Assembly: GCA_947095585.1 (NCBI GenBank)
Contig: OX352761.1
Location: 84,497,919 to 84,561,918, forward strand
Source of the DNA: Nephrocerus scutellatus
Lineage: Eukaryota; Arthropoda; Insecta; Diptera; Pipunculidae
DNA length: 64,000 nt
Direction: 5' to 3'
Shown here: positions 55,251 through 64,000 of the stretch, piece after piece
Position numbering within the stretch: position 1 is the first letter of the stretch
How the letters are laid out: each line of letters starts with the position of its first letter
The notes under the pieces: generated by a model
Seen by the model: the letters and a program-made list of their open reading frames with translations, nothing else
Databases searched by the model: none
Told to the model about the DNA's origin: nothing
Position numbers and translations under genes: made by a program

Positions 55251-55571
55251 AATTTGTAGAATATAATTTTCGTCATGTTAAAAAAAATTATAATGCTTGA
55301 AACTTGTAAAACCTCCCTTTTTTTTGGACATTATTTTTTTAAATTTTTAAATTCTCATACAAATCAAAAAAAATAATAAACGTTTTTTTATCATTTTTAT
55401 CTTTTTCCTTTTTAACTTTTATTGCAAATTTTATCAAATTACAATAAAATTTACTTATTTTGTGAACTGCATTTAGTGGCCGTAGGCGTGGCGGCTGAGC
55501 CTTTAGTTTGTGACCTTTTTGATTATTTCCCTAAGGAGCAATTCCCCTTTTTAGAATCAACTTCTGCCGGC
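55251..55571 (+). mobile_element. Diverged long-LTR fragment, part 1
   Basis: The bases GAACTGCATTTAGTGGCC near 55463 correspond to AAACTGCGTTTAGTAGT of the other LTRs, and CTTCTGCCGGC at 55561 to ATCATGCCGGCAGG. The LTR is cut here by a LINE and continues at 57258. Identity to the other copies is low, so this is an older or distinct family member. Confidence 0.6.
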
Positions 55572-57085
55572 GAGAACTAGCTGAAGAAAATGAAGAAATA
55601 CGCACCACATCGTCATCTGAAGTAAGAAAAGAAATAAAAACTTTAAATGCGAAAAAAGCGCCAGGATTTGAATTGATAACTGGTGAAATTTTCAAGCAAC
55701 TCCCAGAAAAAGGAATCGCGAAGCTTACATGCATCATCAACGCTGCATTTAAATTAAAATATGTTCCACAGTTATGGAAAGTAGCTGAAGTTATCATGAT
55801 AGCCAAGCCGGGAAAACCACCTCACGAACCTTCATCCTATAGGCCAATTTCTTTGCTCCCTATAATGTCCAAACTTTTTGAAAGACTGCTTTTAAAAAGG
55901 CTGCTACCAACTATAGAGCGGAAACATATTATTCCAGACCACCAATTTGGCTTTCGAGTGAAACATTCAACCATTGATCAGGAACACCGAATAACAAACA
56001 TTGTTGAAAAAGCGCTTGAAGAGAAAAAATTTTGTTCTACAGTCTTCCTCGATGTAGCACAAGCATTTGATAAAGTTTGGCATAACCAATTTGGCTTTCG
56101 AGTGAAACATTCAACCATTGATCAGGAACACCGAATAACAAACATTGTTGAAAAAGCGCTTGAAGAGAAAAAAGTTTGTTCTACAGTCTTCCTCGATGTA
56201 GCACAAGCATTTGATAAAGTTTGGCATAAGGGATTAGTCTACAAACTAAAAAAGATACTACCCAACGAACAGGCTGAAATTCTAAGATCCTACATTTCGG
56301 GCAGATACTTTCGCATAAAAGAGAAAGACACATATTCGGAGCTTAAAGAAACCAAAGCGGGTGTACCCCAAGGGAGTGTTCTTTGGCCAATATTGTATCT
56401 CCTGTATACCCACGATATTCCAACACTAGAATACAATTCAATTGCTACATTTGCTGATGACACGGCTTTAATGGCAGTTGCGGAAAGTAATGTGGACTCA
56501 ACTCGTAAACTACAAGAGGCGATCTCGCATATTCAAAATTGGACAAGAAAATGGCGAATACGATTAAACGAATCAATAAGTACATGTTGATTTCACAAAT
56601 AAAAAAATAGAGCAAATACCAGTGCATATTAACAACCAAGCCATACCATACGAAAATTGTGCAAAGTATCTTGGTATGACTTTGGATGCGAAACTTCGAT
56701 GGAAAGCCCATGTCAAAAAAAAAAGAGAGGAGATTGGTATTCGCTACAATAAAATTTTGATTTACAAGCAAGTCATAAAACCCATATGGCCTTATGGTAT
56801 TCAACTTTGGGGTTGCACCAAAAAAAGCAACATTCAAATAATCCAATGATTTCAAAACAAGGTGCTAAGAAACATTGTACATGCACCTTTCTATATTCGA
56901 AACGATGAACTTCACAGGGACCTGGGCATGAAATGCGTACAGAATGAAATTCATAGATTCGCTGAAAAGCATGAGGATCGGCTTCACCACCACACGAACC
57001 CTGAGATCACCCCGGTATTGGACCACACAAACCTAGTTAGGAGACTAAAAAGAATCAAACCTTTTGAACTAGTGCAGCATATATA
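55572..57085 (+). pseudogene. Jockey-clade RT with in-frame 48-residue duplication
   Basis: RT text runs from EIKTLNAKKAPGFELITGEI through SSYRPISLLPIMSKLFERLL, then HQFGFRVKHST ... VFLDVAQAFDKVWH. The stretch from QFGFRVKHST to DKVWH occurs twice in a row (55942-56085 and 56086-56229, 144 bases, frame kept), doubling the catalytic motif A. GVPQGS and FADDTALMA follow. A frameshift/stop lies at about 56588. The thumb continues at 56622-56849 (KYLGMTLDAKLRWKAHVKK) with some expected residues missing after IRYNK, and a stop at 56847 before the last part (56862-57086). Not functional. Confidence 0.88.
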
Positions 57086-57246
57086 ATATAATCATGTATA
57101 GTATAAATTTAGCTTCAAAGCTTTAAACTTTTAATTTTGTATTTTTATTAATTTAAGTCAAAACAAAATTGCTTATTAGTCTAGGGACTAGATTGAAATA
57201 TTTTACTAACATTACCAAAAGTTTTTCAATAAAAAAAAAAAAAAAA
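55572..57246 (+). mobile_element. Jockey-clade LINE, 5'-truncated, with 13-bp target duplication
   Basis: The insertion is flanked by AACTTCTGCCGGC at 55559-55571 and 57245-57257. It ends with AATAAA and a poly-A run (57228-57246). Its 5' end starts inside RT, a typical truncation from incomplete reverse transcription. Confidence 0.9.
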
Positions 57247-57257
57247 CTTCTGCCGGC

Positions 57258-57850
57258 AGGACCCGCATTCAAAAGAGTGGAAAGCAAAGTAAATGGATAT
57301 AAGTAAATATATATATTAAATTAATTAACGGCTACTAAGCGCGGTGAAGAATATACTTACATATTCAGTTTTCTTTATATTTTGTTTTTTTTTAAATTTT
57401 CCTTAAATTGGTTTTATTAATCATAATTAATTGCAAAAATCATTGAAGTAGAATTAATATTGAAATATTTAAAAAAAATTTGAATTGTTTTTCTTTGGAA
57501 ATTTTTTTCTTTAAAGCGAGTAAATACTCAATAAAATTTTATAACGTATGCGAACTAGTTGAGGTTTTATTGACTTTGCCCGGCGGGTTGAAGATACCTC
57601 AGTTTGAGTCCCTTCTAGATTTGTTATCCCAAATAGGTTGTAGCAGATATGCAGGGCTAAATTAAATAAGCATGGTATGTGGCTGGGGTCAGTGATCCCC
57701 TTGTAAGTATCCGACGTTTCGCTAAAAATGACTGAGACTGATTGTTGATAAGGACTGATGGACAGACCTCAGTCGGTCTAGTCCTTGACTATTTTGTGAG
57801 GCTTTGGTACAGGTGTAACGAGGTCATTCTTTTCTTAGTTTTTTTTAGTT
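57258..57850 (+). mobile_element. Diverged long-LTR fragment, part 2
   Basis: Continues the LTR after the LINE. GGCTACTAAGCGCGGTG matches GGCTACTAAGAGCAGT. GTATGTGGCTGGGGTCAGTG matches GTGTGGCTGGGATTGGTG, and CAGGTGTAACGAGGTCATTC matches AGGTGCAATGACGTCATTC of 47598-50395. The open frames here (57480-57665, 57742-57984) are LTR sequence, not genes. Confidence 0.7.
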
Positions 57851-58052
57851 TAGATTTAAGACCTTTTGACGTGACAACGTCTCACTACAAGGTTAAGGGG
57901 TACATATTCAAAAAGTCGAATGTTAAATGGAACTATTTTAACAGCATTTTGTCCTCTGTTAAGTTTAATGTCCGAATGTTGTGATCAACAGAAGTGAGAC
58001 ACTGTTAAATGTTCAACTGTTGTGATCACTGTTAAATAACACACTTTTAAAT
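57851..58052. other. Junction region before the satellite
   Basis: Contains recurring CTGTTAAAT and TGTTGTGATCA words, but no clear repeat unit or gene. Repeated at 62605-62805. Confidence 0.5.
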
Positions 58053-60828
58053 GTCAGTACTTTGGGAACCAAGCCATTTCCCAAGAGATTCGCATGAAAT
58101 TCGGAATGTGTGACTAAGATGCGACTATAAAATTTCTTCCTATGGAACTTCTGGAATATGATCATTATTGTCTGGAATATCTGGAGCAAAGCAATTTTTC
58201 AAGCGATTCGCATGAAATTCGAAATGTAGGACTAAGATGTGACTATAAGATTTCTTCCTATGAAAATTCTGGAATGTGATTATTATTGTCTGGAATTTCT
58301 GGAATAAAGTAATTTCTCAAGCGATTCGCATGAAATTCGAAATGTAGGACTAAGATGTGACTATAAGATTTCTTCCTATGGAAATTCTAGAATATGTTTA
58401 TTATGGTCTGGAATTTCTGGAGCAAATCAATTTTTCAAGCGATTCGCACGAAATTCGGAATGTGTGACTAAGATGTGACTATAAGATTTCTTCCTATGGA
58501 AATTCTGGAATATGATCATAATTGTCTGGAATTTCTGGAGCAAAGCAATTTCTCAAGCGATTCGCATGAAATTCGGAATGTAGGACCATGATGTGACTAT
58601 AAGATTTCTTCCTATGGAAATTCTGGAATATAATCATTATTGTCTGGAATATCTGGAGCAAAGCAATTTTTCAAGCGATTCGCATGAAATTCGGAATGTA
58701 GGACTAAGATGTGACTATAAGATTTCTTCCTATGGAAATTCTGGAATATGATCATTATTGTCTGGAATTTCTGGAACAAAGCAATTTCTCAAGCGAATCG
58801 CATGAAATTCGGAATGTAGGACTAAGATGTGACTATAAGATTTCTTCCTATGGAAATTCTGGAATATGATCATTATTGTCTGGAATTTCTGGAACAAAGT
58901 AATTTCTCAAGCGATTCGCATGAAATTCGAAATGTAGGACTAAGATGTGACTATAAGATTTCTTCCTATGGAAATTCTGGGATCTGGCCAATTGGGTCTG
59001 GAATTTCTGGAACAAAGCAATTTTTCAAGCGATTCGTATGAAACTCGGAATGTGGGACTAATATGTGACTATAAGACTTGTTCCTATGGAAATTCTGGTA
59101 TCTGGCCAATAGGGATTGGAATTTCTGGAACCAAGACATTTCTCAAGCGATTCGTATGAAACTCGGAATGTAGGACTAAGATGTGACTATAATATTTCTT
59201 TCTATGGAACTTCTGGAATAAGATCATTTTGGTCTGGAATTTCTGGAACAAAGCAATTTCTCAAGCGATTCGCATGAAATTCGGAATGTAGGACTAAGAT
59301 GTGACTATAAGATTTCTTTCTATGGAACTTCTGGAATAAGATAATTTTCGTCTTAAATTCCTCAACAAAGCAATTTCTCAAGCGATTCGCATGAAATTCG
59401 GAATGTAGGATTAAGATGCGACTATAAGACTTCTTGCTATGGAAATTCTGGAATATGATCATTATTGTCTGGAATTTCTGGAACAAAGCGATTTCTCAAG
59501 TGATTCGCATGAAATTCGGAATGTAGGACTAAGATCCGACTATAAGACTTCTTGCTATGGAAATTCTGGAATATGATCATTATTGTCTGGAATTTCTGGA
59601 ACAAAGCAATTTCCCAACCGATTCGCATGTAATTCGGAATGTAGGACAAAGATGCGATTATAAGACTTCTTCCTATGGAAATTCTGGAATATAATCAGTA
59701 TTGACTGGAATTTCTGGAACAAAGCAATTTCTCAAGCGATTTGCATGAAATTTGGAATGTAGGACTAAGAAGTGACTATAAGATATCTTCCTATGGAAAT
59801 TCTGAAATATAATCATTATTGTCTGGAATATCTGGAGCAAAGCAATTTTTCAAGCGATTCGCATGAAATTCGGAATGTAGGACTAAGATGTGACTATAAG
59901 ACTTTTTCCTATGGAAATTCTGGGATCTCCAATAGGGTCTGGGATTTTTGGAACCAAGCCATTTCTCAAGGGATTCGTATGAAACTCGGAATGTAGGACT
60001 AATATGTGACTATAAGACTTGTTCCTATGGAAATTCTGGGATCTGGCGAATATGGTCTGGGATTTTTGGAACCAAGCCATTTCTCAAGGGATTCGTATGA
60101 AACTCGGAATGTAGGACTAAGATGTGACTATAAGACTTGTTCCTATGGAAATTCTGGGATCTGGCCAATAGGGTCTGGGATTTTTGGAACCATGCCATTT
60201 CTCAAGGGATTCGTATGAAACTCGGAATGTAGTACAAATATGTGACTATAAGACTTGTTCCTATGGAAATTCTGGGATCTGGCTAATAGGGTCTGGGATT
60301 TTTGGAACCAAGCCATTTCTCAAGGGATTCGTATGAAACTCGGAATGTAGGACTAATATGTGACTATAAGACTTGTTCCTATGGAAATTCTGGGATCTGG
60401 CCAATAGGGTCTGGGATTTTTGGAACCAAGCCATTTCTCAAGGGATTCGTATGAAACTCGGAATGTAGGACTAAGATGTGACTATAAGACTTGTTCCTAT
60501 GGAAATTCTGGGATCTGGCCAATAGGGTTTGGGATTTTTGGAACCAAGCTATTTCTAAAGCGAATCGTATGAAACTCGGAATGTAGGACTAATAGACTTG
60601 TTCTTATGGAAATTATGGGATCTGGCCAATAGGGTCTGGGATTTTTGGAACCAAGCCATTACTCAAGCGATTCGTATGAAACTCGGAATGTAGAACTAAT
60701 ATGCGAGTATAAGATTTGTTCCTATGGAAATTCTGGGATCTGGCAAATAGGGTCTGGATTTTTGGAACCAAGCCATTTCTCAAGGGATTCGTATGAAACT
60801 CGGAATGTAGGACTAAATGTGAAGAAGA
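58053..60828. repeat. 118-bp satellite array, about 23 monomers
   Basis: The unit contains CAAGCGATTCGCATGAAATT, GGAATGTAGGACTAAGATG, TGACTATAAGA, CCTATGGAAATTCTGG and TCTGGAATTTCTGGAAC. Spacing is 118 bases. Two monomer types can be told apart. Type A (ATATGATCATTATTG, TTCGCATGAAATTC) fills the left. Type B (GGGATCTGGCCAATAGGG, TTCGTATGAAACTC, TTTTTGGAACCAAGCC) fills about 59920-60800, with mixed monomers at 58980-59160. Short open frames over it are artefacts of the repeat. Confidence 0.95.
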
Positions 60829-60829
60829 A

Positions 60830-61996
60830 GTTTGGCATAACCAATTTGGCTTTCGAGTGAAACATTCAACCATTGATCAGGAACACCGAATAACAAACAT
60901 TGTTGAAAAAGCGCTTGAAGAGAAAAAAGTTTGTTCTACAGTCTTCCACGATGTAGCACAAGCATTTGATAAAGTTTGGCATAAGGGATTAGTCTACAAA
61001 CTAAAAAAGATACTACCCAACGAACAGGCTGAAATTCTAAGATCCTACATTTCGGGCAGATACTTTCGCATAAAAGAGAAAGACACATATTCGGAGCTTA
61101 AAGAAACCAAAGCGGGTGTACCCCAAGGGAGTGTTCTTTGGCCAATATTGTATCTCCTGTATACCCACGATATTCCAACACTAGAATACATTTCAATTGC
61201 TACATTTGCTGATGACACGGCTTTAATGGCAGTTGCGGAAAGTAATGTGGACTCAACTCGTAAACTACAAGAGGCGATCTCGCATGTTCAAAATTGGACA
61301 AGAAAATGGCGAATACGATTAAACGAATCAATAAGTACATGTTGATTTCACAAATAAAAAAATAGAGCAAATACCAGTGCATATTAACAACCAAGCCATA
61401 CCATACGAAAATTGTGCAAAGTATCTTGGTATGACTTTGGATGCGAAACTTCGATGGAAAGCCCATGTCAAAAAAAAAGAGAGGAGATTGGTATTCGCTA
61501 CAATAAAATTTTGATTTACAAGCAAGTCATAAAACCCATATGGCCTTATGGTATTCAACTTTGGGGTTGCACCAAAAAAAGCAACATTCAAATAATCCAA
61601 TGATTTCAAAACAAGGTGCTAAGAAACATTGTACATGCACCTTTCTATATTCGGAACGATGAACTTCACAGGGACCTGGGCATGAAATGCGTACAGAATG
61701 AAATTCATAGATTCGCTGAAAAGCATGAGGATCGGCTTCACCACCACACGAACCCTGAGATCACCCCGGTATTGGACCACACAAACCTAGTTAGGAGACT
61801 AAAAAGAATCAAACCTTTTGAACTAGTGCAGCATATATAATATAATCATGTATAGTATAAATTTAGCTTCAAAGCTTTAAACTTTTAATTTTGTATTTTT
61901 ATTAATTTAAGTCAAAACAAAATTGCTTATTAGTCTAGGGACTAGATTGAAATATTTTACTAACATTACCAAAAGTTTTTCAATAAAAAAAAAAAA
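60830..61996 (+). pseudogene. Jockey-clade RT fragment, duplicated copy
   Basis: Copy of 56075-57246 carried in tandem unit 2. It starts at the small RT duplication junction, so it has only one HSTIDQE-DKVWH segment, with VFHDVAQAFD (leucine to histidine next to the catalytic aspartate). GVPQGS and FADDTALMA are kept. The same stops follow, plus a two-base difference in an A-run near 61479. It has no target duplication of its own, as expected of a segmental copy. Confidence 0.88.
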
Positions 61997-62604
61997 AACT
62001 TCTGCCGGCAGGACCCGCATTCAAAAGAGTGGAAAGCAAAGTAAATGGATATAAGTAAATATATATATTAAATTAATTAACGCTACTAAGCGCGGTGAAG
62101 AATATACTTACATATTCAGTTTTCTTTATATTTTGTTTTTTTTTAAATTTTCCTTAAATTGGTTTTATTAATCATAATTAATTGCAAAAATCATTGAAGT
62201 AGAATTAATATTGAAATATTTAAAAAAAATTTGAATTGTTTTTCTTTGGAAATTTTTTTCTTTAAAGCGAGTAAATACTCAATAAAATTTTATAACGTAT
62301 GCGAACTAGTTGAGGTTTTATTGACTTTGCCCGGCGGGTTGAAGATACCTCAGTTTGAGTCCCTTCTAGATTTGTTATCCCAAATAGGTTGTAGCAGATA
62401 TGCAGGGCTAAATTAAATAAGCATGGTATGTGGCTGGGGTCAGTGATCCCCTTGTAAGTATCCGACGTTTCGCTAAAAATGACTGAGACTGATTGTTGAT
62501 AAGGACTGATGGACAGACCTCAGTCGGTCTAGTCCTTGACTATTTTGTGAGGCTTTGGTACAGGTGTAACGAGGTCATTCTTTTCTTAGTTTTTTTTAGT
62601 TTAG
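61997..62604 (+). mobile_element. Diverged long-LTR fragment, duplicated copy
   Basis: Copy of 57245-57850 in tandem unit 2, with single-base differences such as CGCTACTAAGC against CGGCTACTAAGC. Confidence 0.7.
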
Positions 62605-62805
62605 ATTTAAGACCTTTTGACGTGACAACGTCTCACTACAAGGTTAAGGGGTACATATTCAAAAAGTCGAATGTTAAATGGAACTATTTTAACAGCATTT
62701 TGTCCTCTGTTAAGTTTAATGTCCGAATGTTGTGATCAACAGAAGTGAGACACTGTTAAATGTTCAACTGTTGTGATCACTGTTAAATAACACACTTTTA
62801 AATGT

Positions 62806-64000
62806 CAGTACTTTGGGAACCAAGCCATTTCCCAAGAGATTCGCATGAAATTCGGAATGTGTGACTAAGATGCGACTATAAAATTTCTTCCTATGGAACT
62901 TCTGGAATATGATCATTATTGTCTGGAATATCTGGAGCAAAGCAATTTTTCAAGCGATTCGCATGAAATTCGAAATGTAGGACTAAGATGTGACTATAAG
63001 ATTTCTTCCTATGAAAATTCTGGAATGTGATTATTATTGTCTGGAATTTCTGGAATAAAGTAATTTCTCAAGCTATTCGCATGAAATTCGAAATGTAGGA
63101 CTAAGATGTGACTATAAGATTTCTTCCTATGGAAATTCTAGAATATGTTTATTATGGTCTGGAATTTCTGGAGCAAATCAATTTTTCAAGCGATTCGCAC
63201 GAAATTCGGAATGTGTGACTAAGATGTGACTATAAGATTTCTTCCTATGGAAATTCTGGAATATGATCATAATTGTCTGGAATATCTGGAGCAAAGCAAT
63301 TTCTCAAGCGATTCGCATGAAATTCGGAATGTAGGACCATGATGTGACTATAAGATTTCTTCCTATGAAAATTCTGGAATGTGATTATTATTGTCTGGAA
63401 TTTCTGGAATAAAGTAATTTCTCAAGCGATTCGCATGAAATTCGAAATGTAGGACTAAGATGTGACTATAAGATTTCTTCCTATGGAAATTCTAGAATAT
63501 GTTTATTATGGTCTGGAATTTCTGGAGCAAATCAATTTTTCAAGCGATTCGCACGAAATTCGGAATGTGTGACTAAGATGTGACTATAAGATTTCTTCCT
63601 ATGGAAATTCTGGAATATGATCATAATTGTCTGGAATTTCTGGAGCAAAGCAATTTCTCAAGCGATTCGCATGAAATTCGGAATGTAGGACCATGATGTG
63701 ACTATAAGATTTCTTCCTATGGAAATTCTGGAATATAATCATTATTGTCTGGAATATCTGGAGCAAAGCAATTTTTCAAGCGATTCGCATGAAATTCGGA
63801 ATGTAGGACTAAGATGTGACTATAAGATTTCTTCCTATGGAAATTCTGGAATATGATCATTATTGTCTGGAATTTCTGGAACAAAGCAATTTCTCAAGCG
63901 AATCGCATGAAATTCGGAATGTAGGACTAAGATGTGACTATAAGATTTCTTCCTATGGAAATTCTGGAATATGATCATTATTGTCTGGAATTTCTGGAAC
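62806..64000. repeat. 118-bp satellite array, second copy, runs off the window
   Basis: Same monomers as 58053 onward, in the same order. It also has one extra 354-bp (three-monomer) repeat: TATGAAAATTCTGGAATGTG occurs at 63009 and again at 63363, but only once in the first array (58259). Confidence 0.95.

Larger units (their letters stand above)
56074..60828 (+). repeat. Tandem unit 1 (~4.75 kb: LINE 3' half + LTR + satellite)
   Basis: The whole stretch is repeated from 60829 onward with an offset of about 4,751-4,755 bases. The left edge is AGTTTGGCATAACCAATTTGG, which lies across the junction of the small 144-bp RT duplication. Confidence 0.88.
60829..64000 (+). repeat. Tandem unit 2, truncated by the window end
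   Basis: Near-identical to 56074-59230. The junction is ...ACTAAATGTGAAGAAG|AAGTTTGGCATAACC, satellite directly into RT. Confidence 0.88.

Noticed and set aside
57480..57984. Two small plus-strand frames (61 and 80 residues), also at 62231-62735
   Set aside because: They lie in diverged LTR sequence with LTR core motifs, and their duplication comes from the tandem unit.
58829..60218. Several 60-95-residue open frames on both strands in the satellite
   Set aside because: They repeat with the 118-bp monomer, shift frame every unit and have no conserved start. They are by-products of the repeat.
1..64000. Search for tRNA, rRNA and host exons
   Set aside because: No cloverleaf-like promoter boxes in proper spacing, no rRNA-like stretches, and no non-transposon protein motif was seen by eye. 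A tool-based scan could still find small ones.

Overview
This window looks like eukaryotic repeat-rich DNA, most likely pericentromeric or otherwise heterochromatic DNA of an insect, and I lean to a fly (Diptera). The basis is the element mix: BEL/Pao with an env-like gene, Ty3/gypsy of the CsRn1 and Osvaldo/Ulysses types, Jockey/CR1/LOA/RTE-type LINEs, Helitrons and a Tc1/mariner remnant, in AT-rich DNA with a 118-bp satellite. I found no host protein-coding gene, tRNA, rRNA or CRISPR array. Nearly every long open frame belongs to a transposable element and most are broken. The species call is inference.

Layout. 1-6760: a direct duplication (1-1467 and 4791-6277) of a LINE tail joined to an internally deleted Ty3/gypsy pol, separated by a long solo LTR (1834-3956) and an RNase H-bearing LINE fragment. 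6960-31888: a tandemly duplicated block (97-bp repeat array, AT-rich repeat, CR1/Jockey-group LINE, Helitron). Copy 1 is split at 10558-19435 by a nearly intact BEL/Pao retroelement (685-bp LTRs, ACGAC target duplication, gag/pol/env). Copy 2 is split at 25432-30107 by a CsRn1-like gypsy on the minus strand. The gypsy interior plus the Helitron 3' part is then repeated in tandem (31896-37718). 37719-39966: a further Helitron, an RTE-like LINE fragment and a gypsy integrase fragment.

40020-50395: a palindrome-like structure in which a ~2-kb Ulysses-like LTR plus ~0.5 kb of adjoining DNA lies in inverted orientation on both sides of a Jockey-type LINE (42600-46636). The right-hand LTR is followed by a tRNA-Lys-type primer binding site and a strikingly structured leader. 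51833-54412: a decayed LINE. 55251-64000: a diverged copy of the same LTR type, interrupted by a Jockey-clade LINE with a 13-bp target duplication, followed by a 118-bp satellite array. A ~4.75-kb unit covering these three is tandemly duplicated and runs off the window.

The elements do not form an operon or pathway. What the sequence records is an order of events: LINE and Helitron first, block duplication next, then BEL and gypsy insertions into different copies, then a second tandem duplication. The most novel signals are RNA-structure features of the LTR elements (a 30-position leader hairpin with a GAAA loop, a BEL hairpin motif on both sides of the primer binding site, a conserved LTR stem around a TGCCGGCA palindrome) and the large inverted-repeat structure.
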